Source: Hyphomicrobiales bacterium (lineage in GTDB: Bacteria > Pseudomonadota > Alphaproteobacteria > Rhizobiales > MH13). From it: a stretch of DNA of 64,000 nt. The stretch is taken from the NCBI GenBank assembly GCA_017642935.1, contig JAEPOK010000002.1:858501-922500 (forward strand), given 5' to 3'. Below, one piece after another: positions 19,569-29,647 of the stretch. The translations under genes were made by a program, and so were the position numbers. Under the pieces are notes generated by a model. The model was not told where the DNA came from, searched no databases, and was given only the letters and a program-made list of their open reading frames with translations. How positions within the stretch are numbered: position 1 is the stretch's first letter; every line of letters begins with the position of its first letter.

Positions 19569-20828
19569 ATGGGCGGGATCGACTATCCCTCGCCGTTCAC
19601 GCCGGACGGCGACCCAGCCGTTCTGCCGGTCGCGGGCGTTCGTCTGGCGACGGCGGCTGCCGGTATCAAATATGCGGGGCGCACCGACGTCTTGTTGATG
19701 GCGTTGGATGAGGGCACGAGCGTTGCCGGCACCTTCACGCAATCGGCGTGTGCCTCAGCGCCAGTCGATTGGTGCAAGGCGCAGCTCTCTGGCGGTGCGG
19801 CGCAGGCGCTGTTGGTGAACTCCGGCAATGCCAACGCCTTCACTGGCATGAAAGGCCGCCAATCGGTTGAGCGCTCGGCGGGTATCGTGGCCGAGGCGCT
19901 TACGATCTCCGCTGACCAAGTTTTTCTTGCCTCCACCGGTGTCATCGGTGAGCCACTGACAGCGGAGAAATTCGCTGGCGTGATGACCGAACTCGTTGCG
20001 GACCTAGACGGCGGCCCGGACCGCTGGGTCGATGCGGCGCGCGCCATCATGACGACCGACACCTTCCCCAAGGCCGCGTCGCGTCAGGTGGTGATCGGTG
20101 GCGAGACGGTCACGATCAGTGGGATATCCAAAGGTGCCGGGATGATCGCGCCCGACATGGCGACGATGCTCTCTTTTATCGCCACCGATGCTTCCATCGC
20201 GCCTGATGTCCTGCAGGACATGGTGGGCCAGGCGGTGGGCAGAAGCTTCAACCGCATCACCATCGATAGCGACACGTCAACTTCCGACACCGTGTTGTTG
20301 TTCGCCACTGGCAAACGGTTGACCGACGCGCCGATCACGCGGACGGACGATCCCCGGCTTTCTGCGCTGCAGGAGGCGTTGGATGATCTGTCGTTGGAGC
20401 TTGCCCATGCCATCGTGAAAGACGGCGAGGGGCTTACAAAGTTCGTCACTGTTCAGGTTGAAGGCGCCGTTTCTGACAAAAGCGCTGATATCATTGCCCG
20501 CGCGATCGGCAACTCGCCCCTGGTGAAGACGGCCTTTGCTGGCGAAGACGCCAATTGGGGACGGGTGGTTATGGCTGTCGGTAAGGCCGGCGAACCGGCG
20601 GACCGGGACCGGCTGGCGATCTGGTTTGGCGCCAGTGGCACCGAAATTCGCGTTGCCGTGGAAGGCGCCCGTGACGCGTCCTACAGCGAAGAGGCTGCTG
20701 CTGCGGTGATGAAGCATGCCGAAATCACGCTACGGGTGGGCCTCGGGCTTGGCGATGGCAAGGCAACGATCTGGACCTGCGATCTCACCAAGGCCTATGT
20801 CGCGATCAATGGCGACTATCGCACATGA
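19569..20828 (+). CDS. argJ: Bifunctional glutamate N-acetyltransferase / N-acetylglutamate synthase
   Basis: Arginine biosynthesis: recycles the acetyl group from N-acetylornithine to glutamate and can also use acetyl-CoA. The 419-residue precursor begins at ATG 19569 and is expected to cleave itself into alpha and beta chains at the conserved Ala-Thr bond in [11 protein letters not shown]. Thr199 is the predicted nucleophile and new N-terminus. Other motifs: [20 protein letters not shown] and the C-terminal [16 protein letters not shown]. It overlaps mutT by four bases (ATGA). Confidence 0.97.
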   Translation: MGGIDYPSPFTPDGDPAVLPVAGVRLATAAAGIKYAGRTDVLLMALDEGTSVAGTFTQSACASAPVDWCKAQLSGGAAQALLVNSGNANAFTGMKGRQSVERSAGIVAEALTISADQVFLASTGVIGEPLTAEKFAGVMTELVADLDGGPDRWVDAARAIMTTDTFPKAASRQVVIGGETVTISGISKGAGMIAPDMATMLSFIATDASIAPDVLQDMVGQAVGRSFNRITIDSDTSTSDTVLLFATGKRLTDAPITRTDDPRLSALQEALDDLSLELAHAIVKDGEGLTKFVTVQVEGAVSDKSADIIARAIGNSPLVKTAFAGEDANWGRVVMAVGKAGEPADRDRLAIWFGASGTEIRVAVEGARDASYSEEAAAAVMKHAEITLRVGLGLGDGKATIWTCDLTKAYVAINGDYRT

Positions 20829-21229
20829 CGCTTAACCTCGTTTTGGTTGCAGCTGCCGCGCTGGTGGATGCCGATCATCGTGTGCTGATCGCCAAGCGCC
20901 CCGAGGGCAAGGCCATGGCAGGGCTTTGGGAATTTCCCGGCGGCAAGGTCGAGGTCGGCGAGCGACCCGAGGACGCATTGTTGCGCGAGCTGCGCGAGGA
21001 GTTGGGTGTCGAAACTCAGACAGCCTGTTTGGCGCCTCTAACCTTTGCCAGCCATGGCTATGACGGGTTTCACCTGTTGATGCCGCTCTATGTCATTCGC
21101 CGCTGGCAGGGCACGCCGACCGCGCAGGAGGGACAAGAGTTGGCCTGGGTGCGGCCCAACCAATTACGGCAATACCCGATGCCCGAAGCCGATGGTCCGT
21201 TGATCGCGCCTTTGATCGACCTGCTCTAG
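20825..21229 (+). CDS. mutT: 8-oxo-dGTP diphosphatase (MutT-type Nudix hydrolase)
   Basis: Sanitises oxidised nucleotides (8-oxo-dGTP to 8-oxo-dGMP) to prevent mutation. 134 residues, normal for MutT. The Nudix box is complete: [21 protein letters not shown] then LGV. It starts inside the argJ stop codon (ATGA overlap), which implies translational coupling. The argJ-mutT pairing is common in Alphaproteobacteria. Confidence 0.93.
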   Translation: MTLNLVLVAAAALVDADHRVLIAKRPEGKAMAGLWEFPGGKVEVGERPEDALLRELREELGVETQTACLAPLTFASHGYDGFHLLMPLYVIRRWQGTPTAQEGQELAWVRPNQLRQYPMPEADGPLIAPLIDLL

Positions 21230-21316
21230 CCCTATGCGGGATTTTACCCAGCCGCTTAACCTCGCGTGAACTCAATTCCCTTACCTCCATAGGTTGTCTG
21301 AGGTGGGGGGAAACCG

Positions 21317-24300
21317 GTGAGACGTAATCAGGGCACGCTTCGGCCGATCGCTCCGCTCGATCTCCAGCGGTCGCCTGATCTGAAACCGATCGTCGATGCT
21401 TGGTATCAAGAGCCGATCGAGCGGCTAACCGATCTGGAAAATGGCCCCTTGGCTTCTGTCGCCGGTGATCTAGTCATCGTCGAATCCGACGGTTGCGGCG
21501 AGTTCTTCTACCGTCACTATGGTAAGCGTGTGTCGCAGGCCTCTGGTCTGGATATGCGAGGCAAAACAACCACCGACTTTGACTCCAGTGTCGGGGGGTT
21601 CTTTTCCTACTGCTACCGCGAAACGCTGTTGCAAAAGACGCCGATCTACGCCGTCCACAAAGCCAACAAGACCCACCACACCCATAGTTGGGAACGGCTT
21701 CTGCTGCCCCTTCCGCCAGGCAATGGTTTCAAGCAACCGCGTGTTCTAGCGTTCGTGCGTCCGGTCGCACTGGTGGCCGATGTCTTGGCCGATTTCTCGC
21801 GGGATATCGGGTTTTTAGGCGGAACCCTGGAACCTATTCTCGACGATGGTATTCTTGTCGATTTCGCGCTCCTTTCGCTTTCCGACCCGGTTGATGTTTT
21901 TGGTTTGCAGCGAATGGACCGGCTCACGCATCTTTTTGGCCGATCTCTGACGATGGAAGAAATCCGCGCGATCCAGGATACGTCTGACGGCATCACTGCG
22001 TTGAGCTGCGAAATTCCCAATTCCATGGACCGGTTTGGCCGGACCTTCCAATTGAAGGTGATCGGCGATGCAAACCAGCCAGTCTTTTCGCTGACCGACG
22101 CGACCGAGTTCATCGTCGCACGTGAAACCGCGGACGCCCACAAGGAGGCGATGGCCGATTTTGCACGCACGGCATCCGATTGGTTGTGGGAGTCCGATGC
22201 AGAGCACAGGATGACCATGCTCACCGAGGCGGTTGAGCTCGCAACCGGCCATCCATCGTCACACTATGTCGGCAAGAGCCGCTTCGCTTTTGCTAACGAT
22301 CCGGCGAACGCAACGGTATTCGAAGCCCATCGCAAACAGGTCGATGCGCACGAGCCATTCCGCGACTTGGTCTATAAGATCAAGGGAGCTGATGGCAAAG
22401 ATCGTTGGTTACGTATCAACGGTGTTCCGCGCTTCGATCAAGATGGAGCCTTTCTTGGTTATCGTGGCACGGGCAGCAATATCACCGCCGAGTTCGAGGC
22501 CAAACGCGCGCTCGAAGAGCGCAAGGCCGCCATGGAAGACTTTGCCAATATGGCGTCCGACTGGATGTGGGAGACCGATGTCGACAATCGGTTTACAAAG
22601 ATCAGCGGGGCCATCCTGCTGAAGTCCGGTTTTTCTCCGGAGCATTTCATCGGCACGGACCCTCGTGATCTGGACCAACTTCCCGAAAACGCGGGTCGGT
22701 TTGTTGAGCACCGAAAGGATGTTGAAGCACGCAGGCCGTTTCGCGATTTTGTCTGCTGTGCCTATTCCCATGATGGATCGCTGCGTTGGTCCCGCATCAA
22801 CGGCGTCCCCCGTTACGACCGGGAGGGATTGTTTCTCGGTTACCGCGGCACCGGCAGCGACATCACAGCTGAGGTTGTGGCGCGGAAAGCCGCTGAAGAG
22901 CGCAAGGCAGCCATGGAGGATTTCGCCAATGTTGCCTCCGATTGGATGTGGGAAACCGACGCCAATCACGCATTCACCTTCATGAGCAATGCGATTGGCG
23001 ATCAGACTGGCGCGGACCCAGATCGCTACATCGGCGTGAACTGGTTCGAGCTGGAAAGTGAGCCGGAGAATGCCACGGTTTTCTCCAAGATGCGCCGCGC
23101 GTTCGATGCGCACGAGCCCTTCGCCAACCAAGTTTACAAAAGCTTTCGTGAAGACGGCGAGACGATGTGGGTGCGCGCGAGTGGCAAGCCGCGCTTTTCC
23201 GACACTGGTGATTTTCTTGGCTACCGTGGCACCAGTTCCAACATCACAGCTGAAATCGAAGCGCGACAGGCGGCCGACGAGCAGAAGGCGGCCATGGAGG
23301 ATTTCGCCAACACAGCATCGGACTGGCTGTGGGAGGTGGATGCCGATCACATCATCACAATGATGAGCCCGGCGATCGAGAGTTTCACAGGCAAGCCGCC
23401 TTCTGCCTACATCGGTATGTCACGGTTTGATCTTTTTGGAGCGCCGGACAATGCGGAGATATTGGAGGACCACAAGGCCGATATTGCAGCGCGCAAACCG
23501 TTCTCCAATTTTGTTTACCAACTGCATCTGGACGATGGTCGTGTCATGTGGGCGCGAGCCAATGGAAAGCCGCGTTTCAGCGACGATGGAACCTTTTTGG
23601 GTTATCGTGGCACCGGCACCAACATCACCGAAGAGATCGAAGCGCGCGAGCAGGCTGCGCGGCGCGCGCAGGAACTGGCCGATGCGCACCGCGTTGGTCG
23701 CCTTGGCGCCTGGTCATTCAGCCACCGCACAAAGATGGTGACCTTCAGTCCAGAATATCTGGAGTTGGTTGGACTGGCTGCTGATCATGTAACCATGCCG
23801 CTTGATCAGGCCATGGGGTTTTTCGCGCCTGAGTCACGCGTTGCGGTAAGCCGATCCTTCCGCAAAGTCCTGCGCACATGTGTCGAGGACAACATTGATG
23901 TCGTTTGGACCTCGCCCTGTTGTTCCATGGATTTGAACGTGATTGCGCGGGCGCGGACCGATGCGAAGGGCCGGGTCTATGAGGTCTACGGCACGGTTCA
24001 GGACATCTCCGAGCGCAAACAGGCGGAACGTGCCCTGGAAGCCTTGGCCTTCCACGATCCGCTGACTGGCCTTGGCAATCGCTCTTACTTTGCGCGCGAG
24101 CTGAACGCCGCGATGGAGCATGCTGCGAATACCGGTCAAAACGCCGGGTTGTTGTTGCTGGACCTTGATCATTTCAAAGAGGTCAATGACTCGCTGGGCC
24201 ATGCCGCTGGCGACGAGTTGCTGCGCCGTGTTGCTGAGCGTCTTGCCATGACGGTCACCGGAAGCGGGACCGTCTTTCGACTTGGTGGCGATGAGTTCGC

Positions 24301-25414
24301 AGCCATTGTGCCCAATACGCGCTCAGCGGCCGAACTTGCGTCGCTGGCGTCGTCGATTATCTCGGCTTTTGCTGGCACCGTGAAACTGAACGACGGCGCT
24401 GTCCACATTTCGACCAGCATTGGCATGGTGATGGTGCCGGAGCAGACAGGCGATCCGGACGAGGGCATGCGCTATGCCGATCTGGCGCTCTATGAAGCCA
24501 AAAACGCCGGTCGCAACCGAGCGCTCTTATTCCATGCGGCCCTCGACAAGGATGTGCAAGACCGTGTGAGCCTCGCACGTGATCTGCGCGAAGCGATCGA
24601 TGATGATGGGTTGGATGCGCATTATCAGCTTCAGATCGATGTTGCTGACGGAAAGGTTCAGGGCTTTGAAGCACTGGCCCGTTGGAACCACCCGACCCGT
24701 GGTCCCATCCCACCTTCAACCTTTATCCCGATCGCGGAGAGCTCGCGATTGATTGCCGATCTGGGCGCCTGGATGGTGCGCAATGTCTGTCGGCAAGGTC
24801 GAGCTTGGCTAGACGCTGGCGGAGCGCCTTTGGAAATGGCCGTCAATCTGTCAGTTGCGCAGCTGTGGCACCGCGATGTGGAGAGCGACATCACCAGCGC
24901 CCTGGAAGAAACAGGATTTCCGCCGGAGCTGCTGTGCGTGGAATTGACCGAGACCGTCTTTGGCGATGAAGCAATGCCGCGTATCCAGCGCTTGTTCGCT
25001 GCCCTGAAGAGCCTTGGCGTCAAGATTGCCTTGGATGATTTCGGAACCGGCTATTCCTCGCTGCAATATCTCAATGATCTCTCGTTCGACAAAGTGAAGA
25101 TCGACCGCTCGTTTATCAGCAATTGCGATCAGCACCCGGACAAGATGCGTCTGTTACAGGGCATCATTGGGCTCGGCAAAGGGCTTGGGCTTGGCATCAT
25201 CGTGGAAGGCGTTGAGAACGAGCGCGAGTTGCAGATCATTTCGGATCTCGGCTGCGAGGTTGTGCAAGGGTTCTTCTTTGCCAAGCCGAAACCTTTTCAC
25301 GAAGCGTGCCTTGATGCGGCGCAAATCGAGGCAGACTACGGGTTCAATCCCGTGTTCTGGAAGGACCGGCAGCAGCAACTGACCGAAAGGCTAACAACCA
25401 AGCGCCGGGCGTGA
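21317..25414 (+). CDS. Multi-PAS GGDEF/EAL cyclic-di-GMP signalling protein
   Basis: A 1365-residue protein starting at GTG 21317 after a G-rich ribosome site. The N-terminal ~270 residues look like a PAS_5-type domain. Then come four near-copies of a PAS module beginning at about residues 275, 400, 526 and 653, each opening with KAAMEDFAN.ASDW.WE.D and closing with FLGYRGT.(S/T)NIT. A fifth, different PAS follows near 784 (RVGRLGAWSFS). The GGDEF domain has an intact RLGGDEF motif (near 990) and the EAL domain has GFEALARW (near 1116) plus DDFGTGYSSL, so both synthase and phosphodiesterase activity are possible. No transmembrane helix is obvious, so it is probably cytosolic. Confidence 0.95.
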   Translation: MRRNQGTLRPIAPLDLQRSPDLKPIVDAWYQEPIERLTDLENGPLASVAGDLVIVESDGCGEFFYRHYGKRVSQASGLDMRGKTTTDFDSSVGGFFSYCYRETLLQKTPIYAVHKANKTHHTHSWERLLLPLPPGNGFKQPRVLAFVRPVALVADVLADFSRDIGFLGGTLEPILDDGILVDFALLSLSDPVDVFGLQRMDRLTHLFGRSLTMEEIRAIQDTSDGITALSCEIPNSMDRFGRTFQLKVIGDANQPVFSLTDATEFIVARETADAHKEAMADFARTASDWLWESDAEHRMTMLTEAVELATGHPSSHYVGKSRFAFANDPANATVFEAHRKQVDAHEPFRDLVYKIKGADGKDRWLRINGVPRFDQDGAFLGYRGTGSNITAEFEAKRALEERKAAMEDFANMASDWMWETDVDNRFTKISGAILLKSGFSPEHFIGTDPRDLDQLPENAGRFVEHRKDVEARRPFRDFVCCAYSHDGSLRWSRINGVPRYDREGLFLGYRGTGSDITAEVVARKAAEERKAAMEDFANVASDWMWETDANHAFTFMSNAIGDQTGADPDRYIGVNWFELESEPENATVFSKMRRAFDAHEPFANQVYKSFREDGETMWVRASGKPRFSDTGDFLGYRGTSSNITAEIEARQAADEQKAAMEDFANTASDWLWEVDADHIITMMSPAIESFTGKPPSAYIGMSRFDLFGAPDNAEILEDHKADIAARKPFSNFVYQLHLDDGRVMWARANGKPRFSDDGTFLGYRGTGTNITEEIEAREQAARRAQELADAHRVGRLGAWSFSHRTKMVTFSPEYLELVGLAADHVTMPLDQAMGFFAPESRVAVSRSFRKVLRTCVEDNIDVVWTSPCCSMDLNVIARARTDAKGRVYEVYGTVQDISERKQAERALEALAFHDPLTGLGNRSYFARELNAAMEHAANTGQNAGLLLLDLDHFKEVNDSLGHAAGDELLRRVAERLAMTVTGSGTVFRLGGDEFAAIVPNTRSAAELASLASSIISAFAGTVKLNDGAVHISTSIGMVMVPEQTGDPDEGMRYADLALYEAKNAGRNRALLFHAALDKDVQDRVSLARDLREAIDDDGLDAHYQLQIDVADGKVQGFEALARWNHPTRGPIPPSTFIPIAESSRLIADLGAWMVRNVCRQGRAWLDAGGAPLEMAVNLSVAQLWHRDVESDITSALEETGFPPELLCVELTETVFGDEAMPRIQRLFAALKSLGVKIALDDFGTGYSSLQYLNDLSFDKVKIDRSFISNCDQHPDKMRLLQGIIGLGKGLGLGIIVEGVENERELQIISDLGCEVVQGFFFAKPKPFHEACLDAAQIEADYGFNPVFWKDRQQQLTERLTTKRRA

Positions 25415-25524
25415 ACCGCCAAGACCCGTTCTCAAACGCCGATAGCTAAAATTTGAGTGGAATCGTTGCACGAATGTTGAGCTGAGCTCGGTAGGTCGTA
25501 GGTTCGAAAGTCTGGGGTGATGCG

Positions 25525-25686
25525 ATGCGTAAGCTGATCGAGTTTGCAAGAAATGACGATGGCGCAACTGCCGTCGAATACGGCATCATCGCATTGGCCA
25601 TCGCATTGGTGATCGTGGTGGCAGTTGATCAGGCCGGGACGAACATGGCCGACGGCGTCTACACCGACATCGGAAACCTGTTTTAG
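25525..25686 (+). CDS. Flp family type IVb pilin (solitary)
   Basis: A 53-residue prepilin from ATG 25525: MRKLIEFARNDDGATAVEYG, then a hydrophobic helix IIALAIALVIVVAV and a short tail. The G/ATAVEYG type processing and assembly motif, with Glu at +5 of the mature pilin, is diagnostic for Flp pilins handled by a TadV/CpaA prepilin peptidase. No tad/cpa genes lie in this window, so it is either a spare pilin for a locus elsewhere or an orphan. It follows the PAS-GGDEF-EAL gene by 110 bp on the same strand, and c-di-GMP often controls Tad pili. Confidence 0.88.
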   Translation: MRKLIEFARNDDGATAVEYGIIALAIALVIVVAVDQAGTNMADGVYTDIGNLF

Positions 25687-25717
25687 GCGGTCGGTAATCG
25701 CGAACATATTCTCGCGT

Positions 25718-26662
25718 TTACGACTTCGGGGTTTCGCTTGTTGGGAATTCTTCCGTTCCCAACGCATCGGCAAGCCGTGTGGTTGCCGAACCCGGTCGCA
25801 ACGGCTTTTGCTGCACATCCGACGGCGCCCATCCGGAAAACGATAGAATCTGAAACGTTGCACGAATGCGCCCATCCGGGTCGGCGTGGCGCTCAGCATA
25901 GATCTGCGCGGCGCGAACGGCGCGTGTCTTGGTCCAGGGACGACGGCTGCGATGGACAAGCGGATTGGTCGCCCCCATGGCGCGCAGGTCAGCCATCAAC
26001 ACAAACAGGTTGCCATAGCGCACCGTCAGCGTATCGACGTCCGTCACCGGCAAGGCAAATCCCGCGCGTTGAAGCAGGCTGCCAAAATCGCGCACATCGA
26101 CAAACGGAATGACCCGCGGGCTGGCCCCGCCGGTCGCTTCATCCTCCTCGGCGGCAAGAACATCGCGCAGCTCGTGCAAGGAGTTGCCACCGATCAGGGC
26201 GCCGAGGAACAGGCCGTCGGGTTTCAAGGCGCGCCGGATCTGAACAAGCGAACCGGGCAGATCGTTGACCCATTGCAGAGCGAGCACGGACGTCACCAGG
26301 TTGAGGCTTTCACGCGCAGCTGGGAGATGATCCAGCGTCCCTATCATCGTATCAATCGCGTCATCAGCGATGAGGGACCGGTCGCTTACGAGCCGCGCCA
26401 TCGACTGCACCCGTTCACTGGCGGCAAGAAGACTGGCTGTTGTTCCATCGTCGTCTGACAGGTCGAGAGCCTGATCGAAATGACGTTCGACGGTATCAAG
26501 CCGTTCGCGCACATCAGACGCCGCCATATCACGCAAAAACCCGCCATCGCGGGCGCCAGTCTTTTTGGACTCCTGCATCGCCCTGCGCTTTCGCAGGCGC
26601 AATAAGTCCGTGTCGAAAATGAGTGGTGCGCCGGACTCAGACGAGGAAGACGGTGTGGGCAT
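25718..26662 (-). CDS. SAM-dependent methyltransferase, NDUFAF5/BioC-like
   Basis: A 314-residue cytoplasmic protein. Its middle resembles the NDUFAF5 group of class I methyltransferases seen beside comF in Alphaproteobacteria: SVLALQWVNDLPGSLVQIRRALKPDGLFLGALIGGNSLHELR, where the WVNDLPG segment is motif-like. The classical GxGxG SAM motif near the N-terminus is degenerate here, so activity is uncertain. In mitochondria NDUFAF5 hydroxylates an arginine of complex I; whether that holds here is inference. It is transcribed away from comF. Confidence 0.8.
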   Translation of the reverse strand: MPTPSSSSESGAPLIFDTDLLRLRKRRAMQESKKTGARDGGFLRDMAASDVRERLDTVERHFDQALDLSDDDGTTASLLAASERVQSMARLVSDRSLIADDAIDTMIGTLDHLPAARESLNLVTSVLALQWVNDLPGSLVQIRRALKPDGLFLGALIGGNSLHELRDVLAAEEDEATGGASPRVIPFVDVRDFGSLLQRAGFALPVTDVDTLTVRYGNLFVLMADLRAMGATNPLVHRSRRPWTKTRAVRAAQIYAERHADPDGRIRATFQILSFSGWAPSDVQQKPLRPGSATTRLADALGTEEFPTSETPKS

Positions 26663-26923
26663 TTTCGATCACGTTCGGTCGGTATCAGCGAGGGCTTGGT
26701 TCGTTCTACCGGGCGCGCCCAGCTTTGGAAGCCATGTAGACGTGGCGGGTCCATCCGACAACAGTCGGCTCTTTTTGCAGTGCACCCTAATGGGGAATCT
26801 GCGCATGACAGGGCCCTTTTCATGCCCTACGACTAATGGTGTATGACCTTGGCGGCATCCAGCCTAGGTAGTGGGCAAATGCCGCGATTTTGGTCATGCG
26901 CGAGGTCTATTTCTGGGGGGAAA

Positions 26924-27844
26924 ATGACGAAGCGCATATCGGCAATTGGCGGGTCTTCAGTCTCTGCTGCGTCGCACACATCCTTGATGTCGCATCCCTC
27001 TTCGCCCTCTATTCACGCGGCCGGTGAAGGCACGCCAATCGCGGCGCCAGGCGCTCTTGCTCGGCTCGGTCATCAGGCCGTTGCCGCCGCACGGGCAACG
27101 TTCACCAACACGCTCGATTTTGTGGTCCCGCCGAGCTGTCCAATTTGTCGTCAGTTGGTTCAGATGGATGGTGGTCTGTGCGGTACGTGTTGGCGCCAGG
27201 TGCCTTGGATCGACGGTCCGGTGTGCAACCGGCTCGGCCTGCCACTAGCTTATGATCTCGGGCCTGGCGCCGTTTCGGCGGAGGCACTGGCCAATCCGCC
27301 TGAGTTTGACCGCATGCGGGCGGTATGCACCCATGAGGGTGTCGCGCCGCAACTGGTGCACGCCCTAAAATTTGCCAACCAGCGCCATTTGGCCGACGCC
27401 TTGGGCGCGATGATGGCCCGAGCGGGACGCGCGCTTTTAGGCGAGCCGAACACTGTCCTTGTGCCGGTGCCCTTGCACCCCTGGCGGCAGTTGCAGCGGC
27501 GTTACAATCAGTCGGCGCTGCTTGCTCGCGCTATCAGCACTATCACCGGGGCGCCTGTGGTGCACAATGGTGTGCGGCGCATCAAGCGCACCCGGCAGCA
27601 ATTGGCGCTTTCGCGTGGTGATCGACTGCGCAATGTACGCGGTGCTTTCAAGCTGACCGGTAAAGGCGAGGTGGCACTGGCCGACAAGCATGTGGTGCTC
27701 ATCGACGATGTACACACCACGGGAGCCACACTCGATGCTCTCACGCAAACGCTGACATCGCAGAACGCTGTGGCGCGACCAAAACAGGTTGATGCGCTGG
27801 TCTTTTCGACCACCGTTGTGCAGGACGGCAACAGCACCATATAA
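26924..27844 (+). CDS. ComF family protein (phosphoribosyltransferase fold)
   Basis: 306 residues from ATG 26924, which has a GGGGGG-rich ribosome site; the frame is open to 26843 with no better start. The family member ComF is needed for DNA uptake in competent bacteria, but in most Proteobacteria its role is unclear. A zinc-finger-like part has CPICRQLV and CGTCW. The C-terminal half is a type I PRTase, with the PRPP loop VVLIDDVHTTGATL and VPVPLHPWR. First gene of comF-grxC-nit-DUF1178. Confidence 0.88.
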   Translation: MTKRISAIGGSSVSAASHTSLMSHPSSPSIHAAGEGTPIAAPGALARLGHQAVAAARATFTNTLDFVVPPSCPICRQLVQMDGGLCGTCWRQVPWIDGPVCNRLGLPLAYDLGPGAVSAEALANPPEFDRMRAVCTHEGVAPQLVHALKFANQRHLADALGAMMARAGRALLGEPNTVLVPVPLHPWRQLQRRYNQSALLARAISTITGAPVVHNGVRRIKRTRQQLALSRGDRLRNVRGAFKLTGKGEVALADKHVVLIDDVHTTGATLDALTQTLTSQNAVARPKQVDALVFSTTVVQDGNSTI

Positions 27845-27897
27845 CGGCGTTCAACCGGGCTCGGACAGGTGGGCCCGCCCCGTTTATGGAGAGCCTG

Positions 27898-28155
27898 ATG
27901 GCCAACGTTACAATCTACACCCGCGCAATGTGCGGGTTTTGCTCGCGCGCCAAAGCATTGCTTAAGCAGAAAGGCGTGGCGTTCGTCGAGCATGACGCGA
28001 CCATGAAACCTGCCGTGAAAGCGGAAATGGTTGCCAAGTCGGGCGGCGCGGCGACGTTCCCACAGATTTTCATCGGCGACAGTCATGTTGGCGGCTGTGA
28101 TGATCTTTTCGCTTTGGAGCGTGCCGGCAAGCTCGACCCATTGCTCGCCGCCTAA
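27898..28155 (+). CDS. grxC: Glutaredoxin 3
   Basis: Small glutathione-dependent thiol-disulfide oxidoreductase. 85 residues from ATG 27898, which has GGAG six bases upstream; an ATG at 27886 would add four residues. The active site is CGFC (Cys12, Cys15). The glutathione-binding parts are GGAATFPQIFIGD (cis-Pro in TFPQ) and GGCDDL. Gene order comF-grxC-nit is well conserved in Hyphomicrobiales. Confidence 0.95.
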   Translation: MANVTIYTRAMCGFCSRAKALLKQKGVAFVEHDATMKPAVKAEMVAKSGGAATFPQIFIGDSHVGGCDDLFALERAGKLDPLLAA

Positions 28156-28166
28156 GGAGCGTACTG

Positions 28167-29015
28167 ATGAAGATCGCCCTCGTGCAGATGCGCTCCAAGC
28201 GCGCCATGGCTGCCAATGTTGATGATGCTTGCGCGTTGATCGAAGAGGCTGCCGCTCAAGGTGCGACCTACGTGCAGACGCCAGAAATGACGACCTTGGT
28301 CGAACGCGATCGCGCCCGCATGACGGCTGAGGTGACTGAAGAGGCCGCCAACCGAGCAGCGGACCGGTTTGGCGATCTTGCTGCATCGCTGGGCATCACT
28401 TTGCACATTGGGTCCATGGCCGTGCCGTTGGCTGATGGTCGGTTCGCCAACCGCGCGCATCTGTTCGGGCCGGATGGTGCGCTGGTCACGAGCTACGACA
28501 AGATTCACATGTTCGACGTTGACCTGGCTGGTGGCGAGAGCTGGCGCGAAAGCGCGATTTACGCGCCCGGCGACCGCTGCGTGGTTGTGGACTTGGGTGA
28601 CGCGCGTGTAGCCTTGGGCATTTGCTATGATTTGCGCTTTGCTGGCCTGTTTCGCGCGCAGGCAAAAGCAGGGGCCGATGTCCTAACCGTGCCAGCGGCT
28701 TTTACACGTCAGACGGGCGAGGCGCATTGGCATGTGCTCTTGCGGGCTCGCGCTATCGAGACCGGTTCTTTTGTGCTGGCTGCTGCGCAAGGCGGAACCC
28801 ATGAGGATGGCCGCGAAACCTTTGGTCATTCGATCGTCATCGATCCGTGGGGCCAGGTGATTGCGGAAAAAGCGGATGACGAGCCCGGTGTTCTTCTCGC
28901 GGACCTCGACGTGACCAAGGTTGCTGATGCCCGTGATAAGATACCGGCGCTGAAACACGATCGCGATTTTGCGCTTGATCTCGTTTCGGCGACCCAGACA
29001 AAGGCTGTGGCATGA
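28167..29015 (+). CDS. Carbon-nitrogen hydrolase (Nit family, deaminated glutathione amidase-like)
   Basis: A 282-residue amidase of the nitrilase superfamily. The catalytic triad is visible: Glu40 in QTPEMTTL, Lys112 in YDKIHMFDVD and Cys153 in GICYDLRFAGLFR. The Nit1-type motif KIHMFDVD points to repair of deaminated glutathione, which fits its place directly after glutaredoxin. It overlaps the DUF1178 gene by four bases. Confidence 0.9.
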   Translation: MKIALVQMRSKRAMAANVDDACALIEEAAAQGATYVQTPEMTTLVERDRARMTAEVTEEAANRAADRFGDLAASLGITLHIGSMAVPLADGRFANRAHLFGPDGALVTSYDKIHMFDVDLAGGESWRESAIYAPGDRCVVVDLGDARVALGICYDLRFAGLFRAQAKAGADVLTVPAAFTRQTGEAHWHVLLRARAIETGSFVLAAAQGGTHEDGRETFGHSIVIDPWGQVIAEKADDEPGVLLADLDVTKVADARDKIPALKHDRDFALDLVSATQTKAVA

Positions 29016-29575
29016 TTTCCTATGCGCTTCGGTGCGCCAACAACCATGCCTTTGATGGTTGGTTCCGCGGCAGCGAGGATTTCGACAGACAGGTCCAAAA
29101 TGGGCTTCTTGAATGCCCGGTGTGCGGGGATGGCGCTATTACAAAAGCCTTGATGGCGCCCAATGTTTCGACCGCGCGCACGAAGGAAAAGGTTGCGCGT
29201 GAAGTGCATACGGCGATGGTGCAGGCCAAAGCGGCAATTGATGCCGAGGCGGCCAGCAAACCAGTCGATGGTGAGGTTCTGCCTGCAGAGGCTGCACCGT
29301 CCGGCCCGACACCTGTGGCAGCGATGCCTTCGCTGAAAGACGCTCCGGCTCCGGTAAAGGCCTATGTGGAAACGGTGCGCAAGTTACGCGCCGAAGTGGA
29401 AGCCAACTCCGAAGATGTCGGCAAACGCTTTGCCGATGAGGCGCGCAAGATGCACCATGGCGAGGTCGAAGAACGCCCTATTCGTGGTGAAGCCAGCTTG
29501 GAAGATGCCGCCGCGTTGGATGAGGAAGGGATCGATGTTTTTGTTATCCCGCCCTTGCCGGAAGACGGGCACTGA
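29012..29575 (+). CDS. DUF1178 family protein
   Basis: 187 residues. The N-terminus (ISYALRCANNHAFDGWF then ECPVCGDG) carries three Cys in a zinc-ribbon-like layout typical of DUF1178. The middle is Ala/Pro-rich and the C-terminus is helical and acidic, with HHGEVEERPIRGEAS. Translationally coupled to the amidase by an ATGA overlap. Function of the family is unknown. Confidence 0.9.
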   Translation: MISYALRCANNHAFDGWFRGSEDFDRQVQNGLLECPVCGDGAITKALMAPNVSTARTKEKVAREVHTAMVQAKAAIDAEAASKPVDGEVLPAEAAPSGPTPVAAMPSLKDAPAPVKAYVETVRKLRAEVEANSEDVGKRFADEARKMHHGEVEERPIRGEASLEDAAALDEEGIDVFVIPPLPEDGH

Positions 29576-29647
29576 CAGAGCTGAGGGTGAGCTGACAGGG
29601 GCGGTATTGGCGGCGTTTCGCGCGATCCGAAATCAGACGACCTTTGC

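Noticed and set aside
25499..25513. AGGTTCGAAAGTCT resembling a tRNA T-arm
   Set aside because: The flanking bases do not form a T-stem, and no acceptor or anticodon arms are found.
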